Positions 1-8,775 are shown, counted from the first letter of the stretch. The stretch: 64,000 nucleotides of DNA from CAZAQS01 sp046485135 (GCA_046485135.1 JAWOHN010000118.1:11935-75934), one strand, 5' to 3'. The notes: generated by a model not told the origin, from the letters alone. Numbers and translations: made by a program.

Positions 1-711
1 AGTACGCAGGCCGATGATAGCGTTGGCCACCATATCATCGTTGGCCAAACCAGTGGGTCCTTCCATTTGAAAAAAAGATCGATCCTGCTGCATGATCTCC
101 AGGCGGTCTTGCAGACCGGTCAACTGGGCAACCGCATAAACCAATGCCTGTACCATCACCAATCGCAGGATACTTGATAAAGCCCACAGTTCCCCCATGG
201 TCAAATCTGACTTTGATTGGAAAGTCTCGATGAAGAACTCCAACCTCTCAATATCCAATTGATATTGCTCAAGGGAGAGAAACTCACATGCTACGGCACA
301 GATGCGAGGATAGCTCGAATAGGCGCCTTGGCTAACTTTTGGAAGCTCATGGTAGAAGCCAGCCGGCAGATTTTCCCTGATCTCTCGAATGGCTTGCTGG
401 ACAATATAATAATTATCCAGCATCCATTCGGCCGCATACGAAAGACTAAGGCGCTCCTCAGTAGCTCCTTGAAAATATTGGTAGGCCTCCAGGAGTAGCG
501 TTTCGTAATCTTTCAGGTAATGCAGGATTGGCAATCCATCCTGGCGTTGTATCCGTCTCCCTGATAACTGACCGGCGGTCAGGTTATCTGCTAGTGACTG
601 GGCAACTTGCCCCAGTTCACCCTTCTGCTCACTCTCTGCTGTTTGCGCCGCCGATTCAGCGTTGTCTGTGCTCTTCATTTGTCCGAGTTCACCTGAGGAT
701 TGATCTGCCAT
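1..711 (-). CDS. Cyclic beta-1,2-glucan synthase-like protein, N-terminal part (runs off window)
   Basis: Only the first 237 codons are inside the window; the frame is open to position 1. After a charged, low-complexity start (about residues 1-45) it reads RRIQRQDGLPILHYLKDYE, then AAEWMLDNYYIVQQAIREI and LPAGFYHELPKV, then a YPRI segment. This order is the conserved N-terminal cap of the NdvB/ChvB-type cyclic beta-1,2-glucan synthases (GT84/GH94). Those very large inner-membrane enzymes build and cyclise beta-1,2-glucan from UDP-glucose; some soluble relatives act as phosphorylases. The ATG at 709-711 follows a GGAGGG stretch that overlaps the end of the upstream stress-protein gene, with 3 bp between stop and start, so the two are probably co-transcribed. 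The catalytic domains lie outside the window, so synthase versus phosphorylase cannot be decided. Confidence 0.75.
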   Translation of the reverse strand, partial: MADQSSGELGQMKSTDNAESAAQTAESEQKGELGQVAQSLADNLTAGQLSGRRIQRQDGLPILHYLKDYETLLLEAYQYFQGATEERLSLSYAAEWMLDNYYIVQQAIREIRENLPAGFYHELPKVSQGAYSSYPRICAVACEFLSLEQYQLDIERLEFFIETFQSKSDLTMGELWALSSILRLVMVQALVYAVAQLTGLQDRLEIMQQDRSFFQMEGPTGLANDDMVANAIIGLRT

Positions 712-714
712 TCT

Positions 715-1671
715 CTAGCGCCCTCCACGCTCTTTCGCAGCCAACTCTGCCTGGGTGAGTAAAATCCTATCTTTGCGGAGATCTTGAAATATCAATAAGG
801 GAGTCGTGCCGTAAGCAATAAAACTAACTACGGTACTACCATAAGGCCTGCGCGTATCACCAGTAAATCCATGCGCGGTCATATAAACGATATCGATTTG
901 TTCTTTCTCAATGAGCTCGTGCAAAGCTGAGGTGACGCTTGGGTCAATCAACAAGCGCGTCTCTATATTGATGTCCAGACGAGATTTAAGTTCAGCCAGG
1001 TACTTTTCTGCCTCTGCCCGGTTACGTTCCGTGATGCGCTCAATTAACTCGATATCTTCTACTGGAAGAGGAGTACGGCGAGGCATCTCAGGCCGCCGGA
1101 CGACGTGCGTTAACAGAACCTGCGTATCTTGAGAGCGCGCCATAGCTGTCGCATGAGGCAAGACGCTTTCAGCCCGTTGCGAACCATCCAATGGAACCAA
1201 AATCCGGTAATAGCGTATGTCATCCAAAGGAGTCGATTGAGGTACGTATGCACGGACAATCATCATGGATATTCTTGCCCGTAAGATCACTTTTTGAACA
1301 ACGCTGCTGACATTCCAACCGGTTAGCCCGCTCTGCCCATGACTGCTCAACACAATCAAGGAAATGTCATTCAATTGGACGTATTCAACAATGCGTTCTG
1401 CAGCATTGCCTTCTAAGATCTCAATCTGTACCTGTAAACCGGACTCAACCAGGCGCGTGGCCACCTGCTCGAGGTAGGTCCAGGCCTCTACTTTGCGGAT
1501 TTGCCAATCCAGAGGATCAACTGATTCAGAATCATCACATCCTTCGTACTGGTCTAATACTCGTACCAGGATAACCTGCGAGTCATTCAGCTGAGCCAGT
1601 GCTTTCACATGGGGCAGAACAGACTCAGCCAAAGATGAACCATCTAATGGGACCAGGATAGGACTGAACAT
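715..1671 (-). CDS. Universal stress protein with two UspA domains
   Basis: 318 residues made of two tandem UspA domains (about 1-145 and 155-300). Each opens with the family signature (ILVPLDGSSLAESVLPHV and ILVPLDGSQRAESVLPHA). The ATP-binding loop G-x2-G-x9-G-S/T is intact in the second domain (GFTGDTRRPYGST) but altered in the first, where the final glycine of the GSV motif is missing (GQSGLTGWNVSSV), so the two halves may differ in nucleotide binding. The start has a good ribosome site (AAAAAGGAG, 7 bp upstream). It ends 3 bp before the glucan synthase-like gene. Usp proteins are cytosolic stress and starvation factors; the neighbouring osmoprotectant and glucan genes suggest an envelope or osmotic stress context (inference). 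Confidence 0.93.
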   Translation of the reverse strand: MFSPILVPLDGSSLAESVLPHVKALAQLNDSQVILVRVLDQYEGCDDSESVDPLDWQIRKVEAWTYLEQVATRLVESGLQVQIEILEGNAAERIVEYVQLNDISLIVLSSHGQSGLTGWNVSSVVQKVILRARISMMIVRAYVPQSTPLDDIRYYRILVPLDGSQRAESVLPHATAMARSQDTQVLLTHVVRRPEMPRRTPLPVEDIELIERITERNRAEAEKYLAELKSRLDINIETRLLIDPSVTSALHELIEKEQIDIVYMTAHGFTGDTRRPYGSTVVSFIAYGTTPLLIFQDLRKDRILLTQAELAAKERGGR

Positions 1672-2129
1672 AAATCGACTCCTTTTTAATCAAGATTTAG
1701 GCAGCCTCAACAAAAGAATGATTTGCTTACCGCCCGGTCATATTCAGGTAATATTTTGCAGGTTTATCCTTACTGAATGCAAGGGCAAACCGCAGTCCCC
1801 GCATTTGAAACGCCCCCACAGGTCCGCAGACCTGGAACCATGGAGATTAACACCAGTCAATTGAGAGTATATCCTACCACTAGATGATCGTCAAATAACC
1901 GATCCAGCCGCACAGCCACCAACCAAACTTTTTACCACGAAAATATGGTTGAAATTTTGGAAGTTTCGTGCAGTGGAGCCGTTCAAAACTACCAAAAATT
2001 CTTCTTATCCCGAATTCACGTTAATTTACACTTGAGTATTGCTCCTTTTTGTGAATATCTTTGTTAAATTGCTATTCTTCTTGCACAACCTTCGACGTAA
2101 CCAGGGTATAATCATCTGCGGGGACTATT
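1672..2129. other. Intergenic region between divergent operons
   Basis: 458 bp separating the minus-strand stress/glucan genes from the plus-strand sugar operon. No convincing open frame. It holds a small GC-rich inverted repeat (CAGGTC CGCA GACCTG, 1819-1834) and, at 2107-2112, a perfect TATAAT hexamer. The best -35 candidate, TTGCAC at 2081-2086, lies 20 bp away, which is longer than usual. The rest is AT-rich without recognisable signals. Confidence 0.5.
2081..2112 (+). promoter_or_regulatory. Putative promoter of the mannosylfructose/sucrose operon
   Basis: TATAAT at 2107-2112 lies 17 bp before the ATG at 2130, giving a leader of about 10 nt. TTGCAC at 2081-2086 is a possible -35 but with a 20-bp spacer, so the promoter is either weak or activator dependent. 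Confidence 0.4.
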
Positions 2130-2885
2130 ATGCAGTCATTGATTACGAAAGCCAAGAAGGATCTTCCAGCAAGCTGGCTGCTGGTTTCTGATGTAGATGA
2201 TACTTTGCTTGGAGACAATATTGCTTTAAACACCTTTGCTCAACGGCTTCAAGCAAAGCGTGAGGCAATTATCTTTGCATTGAACTCCAGCCGGCCTTGT
2301 GCCAGTTTGCGCAGATCCATCCACGAAAACCCACTTATCCCTGCACCGGATTTCTTGATCGGGGCATTAGGGACAGAGATCGAATCGGGTGGCACAGGAC
2401 TATCCATCCAAGAATACACGGCTACCTTAAACTCAGAATGGGATCGAGATCAAATTGCTGCCTTGATGACGGAACTCGGTTTGGAAGCCCATCCCGACGA
2501 ATTTCAAACCCCATTCAAGGCTAGCTACACGGTCAAAGGAAACAAGCAGTACCAACAGGTTTTCCAACATTTGTCTCGGCAAAATTTTAATGTAAAGGTC
2601 ATATTTTCTGGGAACACCAATTTGGATATCATTCCCTACCGGGCTGGCAAAGGATCGGCGATTGAGTTTCTGCGCACAACCATGGGGATTGACCAAGACA
2701 AGGTGGTTACGGCTGGGGATTCTGCCAATGATCTGGATATGTTCGTTCCTCCCAACAAAGCCATTATTGTAGCAAATGCGGAAAAAGCTCTCAGAGCTTT
2801 GGCGGGAGAGCATATCTTCCAGGCGAAATCGGAATACGCAGCCGGTTTACTAGAGGGGTTACATTATTGGGGAGTCCTCCCCTGA
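2130..2885 (+). CDS. HAD phosphatase, sucrose-6-phosphate / mannosylfructose-phosphate phosphatase type
   Basis: 251 residues, the usual size for the S6PP/Cof-like HAD group. All four HAD motifs are present: motif I LVSDVDDTLLGD (nucleophile and acid/base Asp), motif II in ALNSSRP, motif III lysine in FKASYTV, and motif IV AGDSANDLDMF. The family removes the phosphate made by the partner synthase, releasing free sucrose, mannosylfructose or a related disaccharide in the cytosol. It is the first gene of a four-gene plus-strand operon and sits 67 bp before the synthase, matching the synthase/phosphatase pairing seen in sucrose and mannosylfructose pathways. Which disaccharide phosphate is used cannot be read from sequence. 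A degenerate copy of this domain is found in the third gene of the operon. Confidence 0.85.
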   Translation: MQSLITKAKKDLPASWLLVSDVDDTLLGDNIALNTFAQRLQAKREAIIFALNSSRPCASLRRSIHENPLIPAPDFLIGALGTEIESGGTGLSIQEYTATLNSEWDRDQIAALMTELGLEAHPDEFQTPFKASYTVKGNKQYQQVFQHLSRQNFNVKVIFSGNTNLDIIPYRAGKGSAIEFLRTTMGIDQDKVVTAGDSANDLDMFVPPNKAIIVANAEKALRALAGEHIFQAKSEYAAGLLEGLHYWGVLP

Positions 2886-2952
2886 GGAAGAATGGTTATT
2901 ACAGAAGCGTTACCCAAAAAATTAATGTAAACGGGGATTGTAAAGCAGAGGA

Positions 2953-4260
2953 GTGTTAAGCATGGCGAGAAAGAGACAATTTATCGGCTCGATCCTGATG
3001 ATATCGTTACATGGGTATGTGGGCTCCGAGTCAGAGTTGGGCAAGCCAGATACCGGAGGCCAGGTGGTTTTCGTGCTGGAATTGGCCAAACGCTTCAGCC
3101 GGCTAGGGTACCGGGTAGATATCGTTACCCGACGCTTTGAAAACCAGCCTGAGTTTGATCGAATGAACGAGGGGCTGCAAGTGTGGCGAATCCCCTTTAG
3201 TGGAAAGAATTTCATCCGCAAAGAAGATATGCACGATCACCTCAGCAACTTCATTACCAACTTCCTGGCTGCAGTCCGCCGGCGAGGCTTGAAATATGAC
3301 GTTGTTAACTCGCATTATTGGGACGCTGGTTGGGTTGGTCAACGTATTGCTGAAGAACTCAACATTCCGCATATCCATACACCTCACTCCCTGGGCGAAT
3401 GGAAACAACAAGAAATGGAACGAGATTCAGACGATGCCAGCAAGGTCTATCGTCTGGAAGAACGAATTCAGAAAGAGTTCCTGATCTACCGTAGCTGCGA
3501 TCACATTATCGCTACTACAAGCGAGCAGCTCGAGCAGTTGCAAACCCAATACGAACTCTCTGAAAAGCATATCAATGTAATCCCACCCGGAGTGGATGAA
3601 AGACGTTTTACTCCTGTCCGCAAGCTGCAGATCACAGAGCTTAAAAACAAATTTTCTATTCAACCCAATACGATTTATGCTGTTGGGCGAATGGCAACCA
3701 ACAAGGGCTACGACCTGTTAATCCGTTCGCTCACATTTGCCATACGCTTAGTGCCGGACGCCCACCTTTTGCTGGCTGCCGGTGGGGAAAATTCCCAGCG
3801 CGACATGAAGAAACTGGACGAGCTAAAACAGTTGGCGCAAGAATTAGATGTTTTTGACAAAATCACCTGGGCGCAATACATTCCGGACGAGGATCTGGTG
3901 GACTACTATCGCGCCGCAGATGTATTTGCCCTATCTTCCAGGTATGAACCTTTCGGAATGACCGCAATTGAGGCTATGGCTTGCGGCACACCAACGGTTA
4001 TCACCGTACATGGAGGCTTGCATGATCTGATTGATTTCGGAACGCAGGCCTTGTTTGCCGATCCATTTTTTCCAGAGGAGTTTGGCGCTATGTTGGCGTT
4101 ACCATTGCGATACCCCCGTTTGGCAGACGAACTTTCTAACGAGGGCTCACGCTTTGCCCGCCGTACGTTTGGCTGGACCGGGATCGCAAAGAACACCCTG
4201 TCCGTATTTGGACAGTATCAAGCAAAATACGCCGACACTAATCTGGAATCTGAACCGTAA
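2953..4260 (+). CDS. GT4 glycosyltransferase, mannosylfructose-phosphate or sucrose-phosphate synthase
   Basis: 435 residues. The N-terminal Rossmann half has the acceptor loop SLHGYV and PDTGGQVVFVLELAKR; the C-terminal half has the donor site SSRYEPFGMTAIEAMACGTP (E-x7-E) and HGGLHDLI. Segments such as NSHYWDAGWVGQR, HIHTPHSLG and VGRMATNKGYDLL look closer to what I recall of Agrobacterium mannosylfructose-phosphate synthase (MfpsA, about 454 residues) than to longer plant or cyanobacterial sucrose-phosphate synthases. Expected reaction: NDP-hexose plus fructose-6-phosphate to disaccharide-6-phosphate, dephosphorylated by the upstream HAD enzyme. The products are compatible solutes, which suits the stress-protein neighbour. 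Donor choice (GDP-mannose versus UDP/ADP-glucose) is unresolved. The start has an upstream GAGGAG about 9 bp away. Confidence 0.85.
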   Translation: MLSMARKRQFIGSILMISLHGYVGSESELGKPDTGGQVVFVLELAKRFSRLGYRVDIVTRRFENQPEFDRMNEGLQVWRIPFSGKNFIRKEDMHDHLSNFITNFLAAVRRRGLKYDVVNSHYWDAGWVGQRIAEELNIPHIHTPHSLGEWKQQEMERDSDDASKVYRLEERIQKEFLIYRSCDHIIATTSEQLEQLQTQYELSEKHINVIPPGVDERRFTPVRKLQITELKNKFSIQPNTIYAVGRMATNKGYDLLIRSLTFAIRLVPDAHLLLAAGGENSQRDMKKLDELKQLAQELDVFDKITWAQYIPDEDLVDYYRAADVFALSSRYEPFGMTAIEAMACGTPTVITVHGGLHDLIDFGTQALFADPFFPEEFGAMLALPLRYPRLADELSNEGSRFARRTFGWTGIAKNTLSVFGQYQAKYADTNLESEP

Positions 4261-4283
4261 CAAATAAGGATAACTTAACCTTT

Positions 4284-6308
4284 ATGGAAAATTTTGATAA
4301 GCGCCGGATGCTTGCTAGCGGAGTGGGAGGAATTTTAAAAGGTTCCAGCCAGGAAGCCATTCGCCGGCTTCACAAACGAATCCGGCAGGTAAGTGATTCG
4401 CTCATTCTGGTTTTTTCTACCGGTAGAGCTCTGCCGGATATCCTGGAAGATCTTGATGAACACAACCTGCTACAGCCTGATTATATTATCTCCTCCTCAG
4501 GAACAGAAATCCACCGTCTACCGGGTGAATATCCCCAGGATGAGTGGTTTCAATACATCCGGCCTGGTTTCAAGCGTGAGAATATCCAACAGTTCCTGAC
4601 AAAGCAATACCCTCATCTGGAATATCAACCAGATATCTACCAAACCGCATTGAAGGTCAGCTTCCTGCTTAAGGATGCCAAATCGGAAGAGCTTGACGAG
4701 ATCAAAACGGCCTTACTCGAAGCGGATTTACCGGCCAAATTGGTCTACTCGTCAGATCTCTATTTGGATGTCATTCCGGAAAGGGCCGGCACCGGGACAG
4801 CCTTGAAGTTCCTGGTGGATTCACTTGTTTTGATGCCAAATCAAGTATTCGTAGCCGGCAATAGCGGCAATGATGCCGGGCTCTTCCAGTATGGTTTTCG
4901 CGGGATCGTTGTGGCTAACGCCAGCCATGAATTAAAAGAAGAAGTAGAGCTGAGAGCGTATTTCAGCCACCGCTCCAATGCAGCCGGCTTATTGGAAGGG
5001 TTGGAGCATTATCGCTTTTTTGAAAGCGCTTCCTCTGCTCGCCCGCGCGATCTGACCAAGGAAGCGTTAGAGAGAGCGGTAGACTCTCTGCGGCGCAATA
5101 TCACTCCAATGGGCTTTTCTGCCGCCAGCCAGGTCGACAATAAATCAACTAAGGATGACTCGAATTATTTTTCCGTCTGGAGCCGCGATGGTATCATGAC
5201 TGGCCTTTGGTCATTGAGTTTAAACGACCCCGAGCTGACCGAATGCTTCCGGCGAACTCTAGAGCTGATGGCCGAACACCAAACTCCTATCGGGCAGATT
5301 CCCGCCAACGTGCAAATTTCAAGCGGTATACCAGATTATTCAGGCGTGGGGAATATTGCCTCCATCGATTCTGTGCTCTGGTTTGTCATTGGAGCAAGTC
5401 GCTATGCTGCTTATACGGGAGACCGGACATTCCTGGAAAAAATTTATCCACACCTGGAACGCGCCGTGTATTGGCTGCATGCGCACGACTCGAACAATTG
5501 TGGCTTGCTGGAGATCCCGGAATCATCCGATTGGATGGATTTGTTCCCACGCTCATTCAATGTCCTGTACGACGAGGTCTTATGGTACTTGGCTTGCAAA
5601 GATTTCAGTGTGATCAGCACGGTCATGGGCGATGGTCCGGGGGTTTATTACGATCTCAGCCAAACCATACGCCGTAAGCTGATCCGCCAGTTTTGGCCCA
5701 CGGCCCAAAACCTGTCTGATGCGTTGGAATCGTTTTCGGAAACCCAATTCACCGTAGGAGATGCACAGTACCTGTTGGCACAGATCAGCCCATTTGGGTT
5801 TTCCTGGCGTTGTGATGTGTACGCCAATTTACTGGCTTGCCTGGCAGGGATGTTAGACGAAGAAAAGATGGAACGGGTATTTCGCTTTTTATGGGGCGTT
5901 GGAGCAAACTCTCCCTACCCCATCAAATGCTGGTACCCGCCCATCATGTCGGGCGCCAATGACTGGAAAGACTATTTCGTGACGAACTTTCTGAATATAC
6001 CCAATCACTATCACAATGGAGGCATCTGGCCATTCATTGGAGGGCTATGGGTACGCTATCTATCGCAAATCGGTAGAACAGAATTGGCTCATGAAGAACT
6101 CAACAACCTGGCCGATGCCTGCCGGTTGGGCATTTATGGAGAATGGGAGTTCAACGAATGGCTACACGGTGAAACAGGCCGGCCAATGGGTAAAGCTCAC
6201 CAGGCTTGGAGCGCAGCCAGTTATGTGGCTGCCTGGAAAGCCCTCCACCAAGAAAGCGTTCCGGCCGATTTTGAACCCCTCCATGTCGAGATGTTTTCAA
6301 AAGATTGA
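4284..6308 (+). CDS. Inactive HAD domain fused to a six-hairpin glycosidase (GH100/debranching-type)
   Basis: 674 residues in two parts. Residues 1-245 are homologous in layout to the S6PP-type gene two upstream, but motif I reads LASGVGGILKGS: all three aspartates of DVDD are glycine. Motif IV is AGNSGND, so the first Asp is Asn. Motif II (STGR) and the motif III lysine (LKVSF) remain. The HAD half should therefore not be a phosphatase. Residues about 250-674 form an alpha/alpha six-barrel glycosidase with NYFSVWSRDGIMTG, SSDWMDLFPRS, YHNGGIWPFIGG and FNEWLHGETG, related to neutral invertases (GH100) and amylo-alpha-1,6-glucosidases. In context it may hydrolyse the disaccharide the operon makes, with the dead HAD domain acting as a sugar-phosphate sensor or scaffold (inference). 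It starts 23 bp after the synthase stop. Confidence 0.8.
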   Translation: MENFDKRRMLASGVGGILKGSSQEAIRRLHKRIRQVSDSLILVFSTGRALPDILEDLDEHNLLQPDYIISSSGTEIHRLPGEYPQDEWFQYIRPGFKRENIQQFLTKQYPHLEYQPDIYQTALKVSFLLKDAKSEELDEIKTALLEADLPAKLVYSSDLYLDVIPERAGTGTALKFLVDSLVLMPNQVFVAGNSGNDAGLFQYGFRGIVVANASHELKEEVELRAYFSHRSNAAGLLEGLEHYRFFESASSARPRDLTKEALERAVDSLRRNITPMGFSAASQVDNKSTKDDSNYFSVWSRDGIMTGLWSLSLNDPELTECFRRTLELMAEHQTPIGQIPANVQISSGIPDYSGVGNIASIDSVLWFVIGASRYAAYTGDRTFLEKIYPHLERAVYWLHAHDSNNCGLLEIPESSDWMDLFPRSFNVLYDEVLWYLACKDFSVISTVMGDGPGVYYDLSQTIRRKLIRQFWPTAQNLSDALESFSETQFTVGDAQYLLAQISPFGFSWRCDVYANLLACLAGMLDEEKMERVFRFLWGVGANSPYPIKCWYPPIMSGANDWKDYFVTNFLNIPNHYHNGGIWPFIGGLWVRYLSQIGRTELAHEELNNLADACRLGIYGEWEFNEWLHGETGRPMGKAHQAWSAASYVAAWKALHQESVPADFEPLHVEMFSKD

Positions 6309-6356
6309 CGCAGAAAACTCGCACAAGTTTGGTCAAATAGAAGCGATGGAAATAAA

Positions 6357-7859
6357 GTGAAAGCCCCCCGTGATTATTTGATAGGGATTGATCTGGGCAC
6401 CTCCAGCACCAAGACAGTAATCATCAACCGGCTAGGGCAGGTCGTTTCTTTGGCTACTCAAGAATATGGGATTGATCGGCCTCAACCGGATCATGCAGAG
6501 CAAGATCCTCAGACGTGGGTGGAAGCAGCCTGGAAAACGATCCGGTCAGCTCTTAGCCATGCGGGAATCGAGGCTAGGCAGGTGGGTGGGATCGGTATTG
6601 CCGGGCAGATGCACGGTACCGTGTGCCTGGACGCGCAGGGGACTCCAATACGACCGGCGATCATTTGGGCTGACCAACGTAGCCAGGCTCAGGTAGCTAA
6701 AGTTTACGCGCAAGTTGGGCGCCAGTGTTTGGGGGAATGGACAGCCAATCCATTGGCAACGGGTTTTATGCTGTCTTCCTGGCTATGGTTGTTGGAAAAT
6801 GAGCCAGCAACAATCGAAAAAACCAATCTAGTGTTGCTCCCCAAAGACTTCCTGCGCTACAGGCTGACCGGCAATACCGGCAGCGAGCCCAGCGACGCCT
6901 CCGCCACCCTGCTGTTCGATACCGCCCAGCGTAACTGGAGCAGCGAGCTTATAAGCGCATTGGGACTCAAGCCGGCTTTGCTTCCGACAATCTATGAATC
7001 GGCTGAGATCGCGGGTGACCTGACGGCAGAAGCAGCAGCTATGACTGGCCTGCAATCAGGGACGCCGGTCGTTTATGGCGGTAGCGACCAGGCTTTACAG
7101 GCGCTGGGTCACGGCATTCTTGAACCTGGTCTGGTGTCGTGCACGATTGGCAGCGGTGGGCAGCTATTTGCCCCCACTACCCAACCGCTCTACGATCCTC
7201 AGCTACGGCTGCACCTGTTCTGTCATGCCGTACCTGGATTGTGGCATTTGGAAGCCGCCATCCTTTCTGCTGGGCTGTCCCTCAAATGGCTCCGAGATCA
7301 TCTGTACCCCCAAGATACATACCATTCCCTGGCTGAGACAGGATCCCAGGTTCAACCCGGAGCTGAAGAATTATTTTTCCTTCCTCACTTGATTGGAGAG
7401 CGCACTCCTTATATGGACAATCAGACCAAAGCTGCCTTTGTCGGATTAACGCTGCGCCATGGGCAAGGCCACCTGGTTAGAGCGGTCATGGAAGGTGTGG
7501 TCATGGCGCTTAAAATGGGTCTGGAGATCATGGTTGACGTGGGTATATCGCTTGAGCATATTGTGGCTTCTGGAGGTGGAACCCGCCATCCCTTGTGGCT
7601 TCAACTACAAGCGGATATCTTCAACCGACCCATTTACTGCACTGCAAATCTGGAGGCAGCTGCGATCGGTGCAGCTATCCTGGCAGGAAATGGCGTTGGG
7701 ATCTTCAGTGATATCGCCCAGACCAGCCAGGAGCTGGCAAGCTGGTCGAACAAAATAACCTACCCGGCGCCAGAAAATGCCCGCTATTATGAGCAAAGCT
7801 ACCATGTTTTTTCCCAGCTTTACCCTGCCATCAAAAAATATTACGTGAATTCGGTTTAA
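6357..7859 (+). CDS. FGGY-family carbohydrate kinase, xylulokinase-like
   Basis: 500 residues, the standard XylB length. N-terminal phosphate-binding loop GIDLGTSSTKTVI, sugar-contact region GIAGQMHGTVCLD with AIIWADQRS, and C-terminal FGGY ATP motif VVYGGSDQALQALGHGILEPG plus ASGGGTRHPLW. It begins with GTG at 6357, 48 bp after the glycosidase stop, and closes the sugar operon. Xylulokinase is the closest large family, but FGGY kinases vary widely; here the natural substrate could be a ketose such as fructose freed by the glycosidase (inference from the operon only). Confidence 0.8.
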   Translation: MKAPRDYLIGIDLGTSSTKTVIINRLGQVVSLATQEYGIDRPQPDHAEQDPQTWVEAAWKTIRSALSHAGIEARQVGGIGIAGQMHGTVCLDAQGTPIRPAIIWADQRSQAQVAKVYAQVGRQCLGEWTANPLATGFMLSSWLWLLENEPATIEKTNLVLLPKDFLRYRLTGNTGSEPSDASATLLFDTAQRNWSSELISALGLKPALLPTIYESAEIAGDLTAEAAAMTGLQSGTPVVYGGSDQALQALGHGILEPGLVSCTIGSGGQLFAPTTQPLYDPQLRLHLFCHAVPGLWHLEAAILSAGLSLKWLRDHLYPQDTYHSLAETGSQVQPGAEELFFLPHLIGERTPYMDNQTKAAFVGLTLRHGQGHLVRAVMEGVVMALKMGLEIMVDVGISLEHIVASGGGTRHPLWLQLQADIFNRPIYCTANLEAAAIGAAILAGNGVGIFSDIAQTSQELASWSNKITYPAPENARYYEQSYHVFSQLYPAIKKYYVNSV

Positions 7860-7920
7860 GTGGAATTTTTGCATGTTTCGCGCGGCTCTGCCACACGAGA
7901 CACCCCCCCAAAAATTCCAC
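7860..7920 (+). repeat. 12-bp inverted repeat after the sugar operon
   Basis: GTGGAATTTTTG at 7860-7871 is repeated in inverse orientation at 7909-7920, separated by 37 bp. It begins at the last base of the kinase stop codon and may form an RNA hairpin that protects or terminates the sugar-operon mRNA; the long loop makes it an atypical terminator. Confidence 0.35.
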
Positions 7921-7937
7921 CTTATTTTCATTGTCCT

Positions 7938-7968
7938 AAACGAAAGACACCCCATACCTGGAGTGTCT
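7938..7968 (-). terminator. Rho-independent terminator of the tRNA-Met gene
   Basis: Read on the minus strand, a 9-bp stem (AGACACTCC / GGGGTGTCT, one G-T pair) with loop AGGTAT spans 7945-7968 and is followed by TTCGTTT. It lies about 30 bp downstream of the tRNA 3' end. Confidence 0.7.
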
Positions 7969-7999
7969 GAAATGGGATGGCTCCCTAAGAGTATTTAGG

Positions 8000-8071
8000 T
8001 GGCGAGGGCGGGACTCGATCCCGCAACCAACGGCTTATGAGTCCGCTGCTCTACCTTTGAGCTACCTCGCC
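8000..8071 (-). tRNA. tRNA-Met (anticodon CAT)
   Basis: A full cloverleaf on the minus strand: acceptor GGCGAGG pairs with CCTCGCC, D arm GCTC/GAGC, anticodon loop CTCATAA with CAT at 8037-8039, T arm GCGGG/CCCGC with loop ATCGAGT. The discriminator is A and the 3' CCA is not encoded. The anticodon stem has one A-G mismatch next to the loop. The lack of an initiator-type C1-A72 mismatch and G-C run points to elongator Met; a lysidine-modified Ile2 tRNA is possible since a tilS gene is in the window. It has its own promoter and terminator. Confidence 0.93.
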
Positions 8072-8085
8072 CTATAAGCGGCATG

Positions 8086-8114
8086 ATATTACTATGCTAT
8101 TTCTTTTTTGTCAA
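8086..8114 (-). promoter_or_regulatory. Strong sigma-70-type promoter of tRNA-Met
   Basis: On the minus strand TTGACA (8109-8114), a 17-bp spacer and TAATAT (8086-8091), placed about 15 bp before the tRNA 5' end. It is near-consensus, as expected for a stable RNA gene. Confidence 0.8.
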
Positions 8115-8202
8115 CTCCACCGGAAGGTGGGAAGGGGGTAAGCACTCAAAGGTTGTCCCCAAAATTTTTGGAGGCAGGCGGCATCCACCAAGAAACCAAG
8201 AT

Positions 8203-8775
8203 CTACCCATCGGTATTTCTGGCAACAAGGCTGGCAACTGCACGAGAATGTCCCCGATCGTCAAGGATCCAGCCCTCACGATAAACCAGGATTTGCATGC
8301 TTTGAAAAGCACACCGCAACTCGCCAGGCGCCAACAAGTATTTAGGATCTATGTCGGGGGACTGTTCAAGCATATCCAGGGTCAACGACTCAAACACCAG
8401 GATCCCCCCTGGGCGCAGGGCGCGCTGGTAAACCGGCCATAAATCGCGTTGCAAATAATAAAAGTTGACAATGAGATCGAAATAACGCTGTGGAAAATGG
8501 AAATGCGTCAGGTCTGCCACCAAGGCCATCAGCGCGGGAAAACGGCCTTTGGCGCATGATACCGCAACTTCTGATATATCCACCCCTACTACTTTAAGGC
8601 CACGCTCTAGCAAAAAACTGGTGTTATTCCCCCGTCCCATAGCCACATCCAGTGCCAGTCCTTGCTCAGGTAGATGAGCCGCGTTCTGAACTAAAAAGGA
8701 GCGTGGGGATCCGGGGGTTTTGAATACGTCTTGTTGGTAACGTTTGTTCCACCTGTGAGCATCTGAAATGGGCAT
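8203..8775 (-). CDS. Class I SAM-dependent methyltransferase, TehB-like
   Basis: 190 residues. SAM-binding motif I is LALDVAMGRGNNTSFL (a variant of DLGCGxG), motif II acidic residue in VVGVDIS, and post-motifs FDLIVNFYYL and ALRPGGILVFE. It resembles the TehB/thiopurine methyltransferase group of small-molecule methyltransferases, typically detoxifying metalloid or thiol compounds. Its substrate cannot be told from sequence. It is the last gene of the minus-strand run that starts with the phosphohexomutase, 33 bp after the polyprenyl synthase stop. Confidence 0.75.
   Translation of the reverse strand: MPISDAHRWNKRYQQDVFKTPGSPRSFLVQNAAHLPEQGLALDVAMGRGNNTSFLLERGLKVVGVDISEVAVSCAKGRFPALMALVADLTHFHFPQRYFDLIVNFYYLQRDLWPVYQRALRPGGILVFESLTLDMLEQSPDIDPKYLLAPGELRCAFQSMQILVYREGWILDDRGHSRAVASLVARNTDG

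Noticed and set aside
217..758. Two plus-strand frames over the window start (93 and 76 residues)
   Set aside because: They lie opposite the glucan synthase N-terminus, which has family motifs and continues off the window; the plus-strand frames are shadows.
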